This document shows, piece after piece, positions 63,060 to 64,000 of a DNA stretch of 64,000 bases. Each line of letters begins with the position of its first letter. Position 1 is the stretch's first letter. The notes below the pieces were generated by a model. It ran no database searches. It saw only the letters and a program-made list of their open reading frames with translations, and had not been told where the DNA came from. Made by a program: the position numbers and the translations under genes. This stretch comes from Shewanella mangrovi (GTDB lineage Bacteria; Pseudomonadota; Gammaproteobacteria; Enterobacterales; Shewanellaceae). The stretch covers positions 1 to 64,000 of the forward strand of contig NZ_JPEO01000002.1 of assembly GCF_000753795.1 (NCBI RefSeq). The letters are read 5' to 3'.

Positions 63060-64000
63060 ACTAAGGTTGCTGTGGCTCACTCAACATTATCCTCCCGCAT
63101 CGGGAGGCATGGCGCTTTCTTGTGATCGCATCGTGTCACATCTGCGCCATTTAGGAATCAGTATTACGCTGTACCACTTAAAACGTGACGGTCCGAACAA
63201 GCAAACTTACTTTAGTCCTGAACGAGGCACCGACCAACGTTTTGCTCTTGGCGACAATGCAGCGCATAGTCTTAACCTGTTGTGGCTACGAGTGCAACCG
63301 CAGCAGTTTGATGCAGTAGTGGGCTATGGTTTTCCATGGGCAATGCACGGCGCTTATGTATTTGCGAAATGGTTACAGCGTCCGCTTGTGACCTTAATCC
63401 GTGGCAACGACTTCGACATCAATATTCTCGACCCACGTCGCAGTACGATGCTCATGACCGTACTGCAAGCCAGTAACGCCATTTTGACCGTCAGCCAAGA
63501 TAAAGCGCTTCGAATTAATGCCCTGCTACCAACTGCTTATACACAAAATATCGGCAATGGAATCGATTTACAGCAATGGCGCATATTGCCTTTTGATCAA
63601 CAGCAAGCTACAAAATGGCGCCGCGACAAAGGATTGCCCCCCTCTTGCCGGGTAATAGGCCTTATTGGCCATCTCAAAGCCAAGAAAGGTATTCCCTTTT
63701 TCATTGAAACGTTAGCGAGACAACAACACCTTCAACACCAGGTGCATTTATTATTAGTTGGAGAGTTAGATAACGACACGCAACAGCTACTCGCCACCTT
63801 GCCCGCCGGCTGCTGGAGCCATGAAGTAATGCTAGACCGCTATGAATTGCCAGCGCGTTATCTCGCCTGCGATCTGGTGGCGATCACTTCATTTTACGAT
63901 GGTACGCCCAATGTGCTGCTCGAGGCAGCAAGTCTTGGACGTCCGGTGCTGGGAGCGCATTGTGGTGGAATGGCCGATCTGCTGAACGAGAATACAGGCT
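63049..64000 (+). CDS. GT4-type glycosyltransferase (3' end outside window)
   Basis: An open frame from ATG 63049 to the window end, at least 317 residues. It opens LLWLTQHYPPASGGMA, the Gly-rich acceptor loop of GT4 enzymes, and later shows VIGLIGHLKAKKGIPF and the E-x7-E region SFYDGTPNVLLEAASLGRP. It overlaps the zinc-protein gene by 11 bases. Cytoplasmic, substrate unknown. It is unlike the first glycosyltransferase in sequence, so not a recent duplicate. Confidence 0.82.
   Translation, partial: MTAKLRLLWLTQHYPPASGGMALSCDRIVSHLRHLGISITLYHLKRDGPNKQTYFSPERGTDQRFALGDNAAHSLNLLWLRVQPQQFDAVVGYGFPWAMHGAYVFAKWLQRPLVTLIRGNDFDINILDPRRSTMLMTVLQASNAILTVSQDKALRINALLPTAYTQNIGNGIDLQQWRILPFDQQQATKWRRDKGLPPSCRVIGLIGHLKAKKGIPFFIETLARQQHLQHQVHLLLVGELDNDTQQLLATLPAGCWSHEVMLDRYELPARYLACDLVAITSFYDGTPNVLLEAASLGRPVLGAHCGGMADLLNENTG

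Overview
The window looks like a chromosomal segment of a facultatively anaerobic gammaproteobacterium, most probably Shewanella or a close relative. Supporting signs, judged from known gene families, are an FNR/EtrA regulator followed by uspE and ttcA, the EarP/EF-P(Arg32) pair, a thiC-thiDE-thiF-thiS-thiG-thiH operon under a TPP riboswitch, the aroA-cmk-rpsA-ihfB-lapA-lapB-pyrF run, and gyrA/serC next to ubiG and nrdAB. No database search was possible, so the genus is an inference.

Layout. 1-65: 3' end of a tRNA and its terminator. 231-6234: an NhaC-type antiporter, then a minus-strand sugar module made of a secreted GH5 hydrolase and a signal-peptide-bearing GH2 beta-galactosidase. 6235-11118: the accessory part of the window, with a small lipoprotein pair, 1.3 kb without genes but rich in palindromes, a lone tyrosine recombinase with a recombination-core-like site just upstream, and an AT-rich orphan membrane protein. 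11119-19087: housekeeping and redox genes (aminotransferase, a CcoS-like small protein, etrA, uspE, ttcA, bamC, dapA, gcvR, bcp). 19159-25682: the thiamine operon. 25904-29267: GFA and NYN proteins, pgm, seqA. 29519-33154: ybfF, ybfE, fldA, earP, efp. 33199-41939: a second NhaC-type antiporter, alaA, yfbR, a dGTPase-like gene, marC/ychE, adhE. 41989-49088: a DUF2058 gene, pyrF, lapB, lapA, ihfB, rpsA, cmk, aroA. 49471-54615: aspartate/aromatic aminotransferase, serC, gyrA. 54930-60519: ubiG, a Gph/MupP-type phosphatase, nrdA, nrdB, and the 2Fe-2S ferredoxin yfaE. 60588-64000: a tightly overlapping cassette of glycosyltransferase, membrane protein, B-box-like zinc protein and a second glycosyltransferase cut off by the window end.

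How the genes work together. Anaerobic control is a theme. EtrA carries the four iron-sulfur cysteines of FNR, has an FNR-type box in front of its own gene, and a perfect box (TTGAT-N4-ATCAA) lies upstream of nrdAB. That nrdA promoter also carries an NrdR-type palindrome and a DnaA-box-like element. Nucleotide metabolism (nrdAB-yfaE, yfbR, dGTPase, pyrF, cmk), thiamine synthesis and translation (rpsA, EF-P with its rhamnosyltransferase) fill most of the rest.

The least explained pieces are the coupled glycosyltransferase cassette at the right edge and the recombinase with its adjacent 12-6-12 inverted repeat at 8811-8840.
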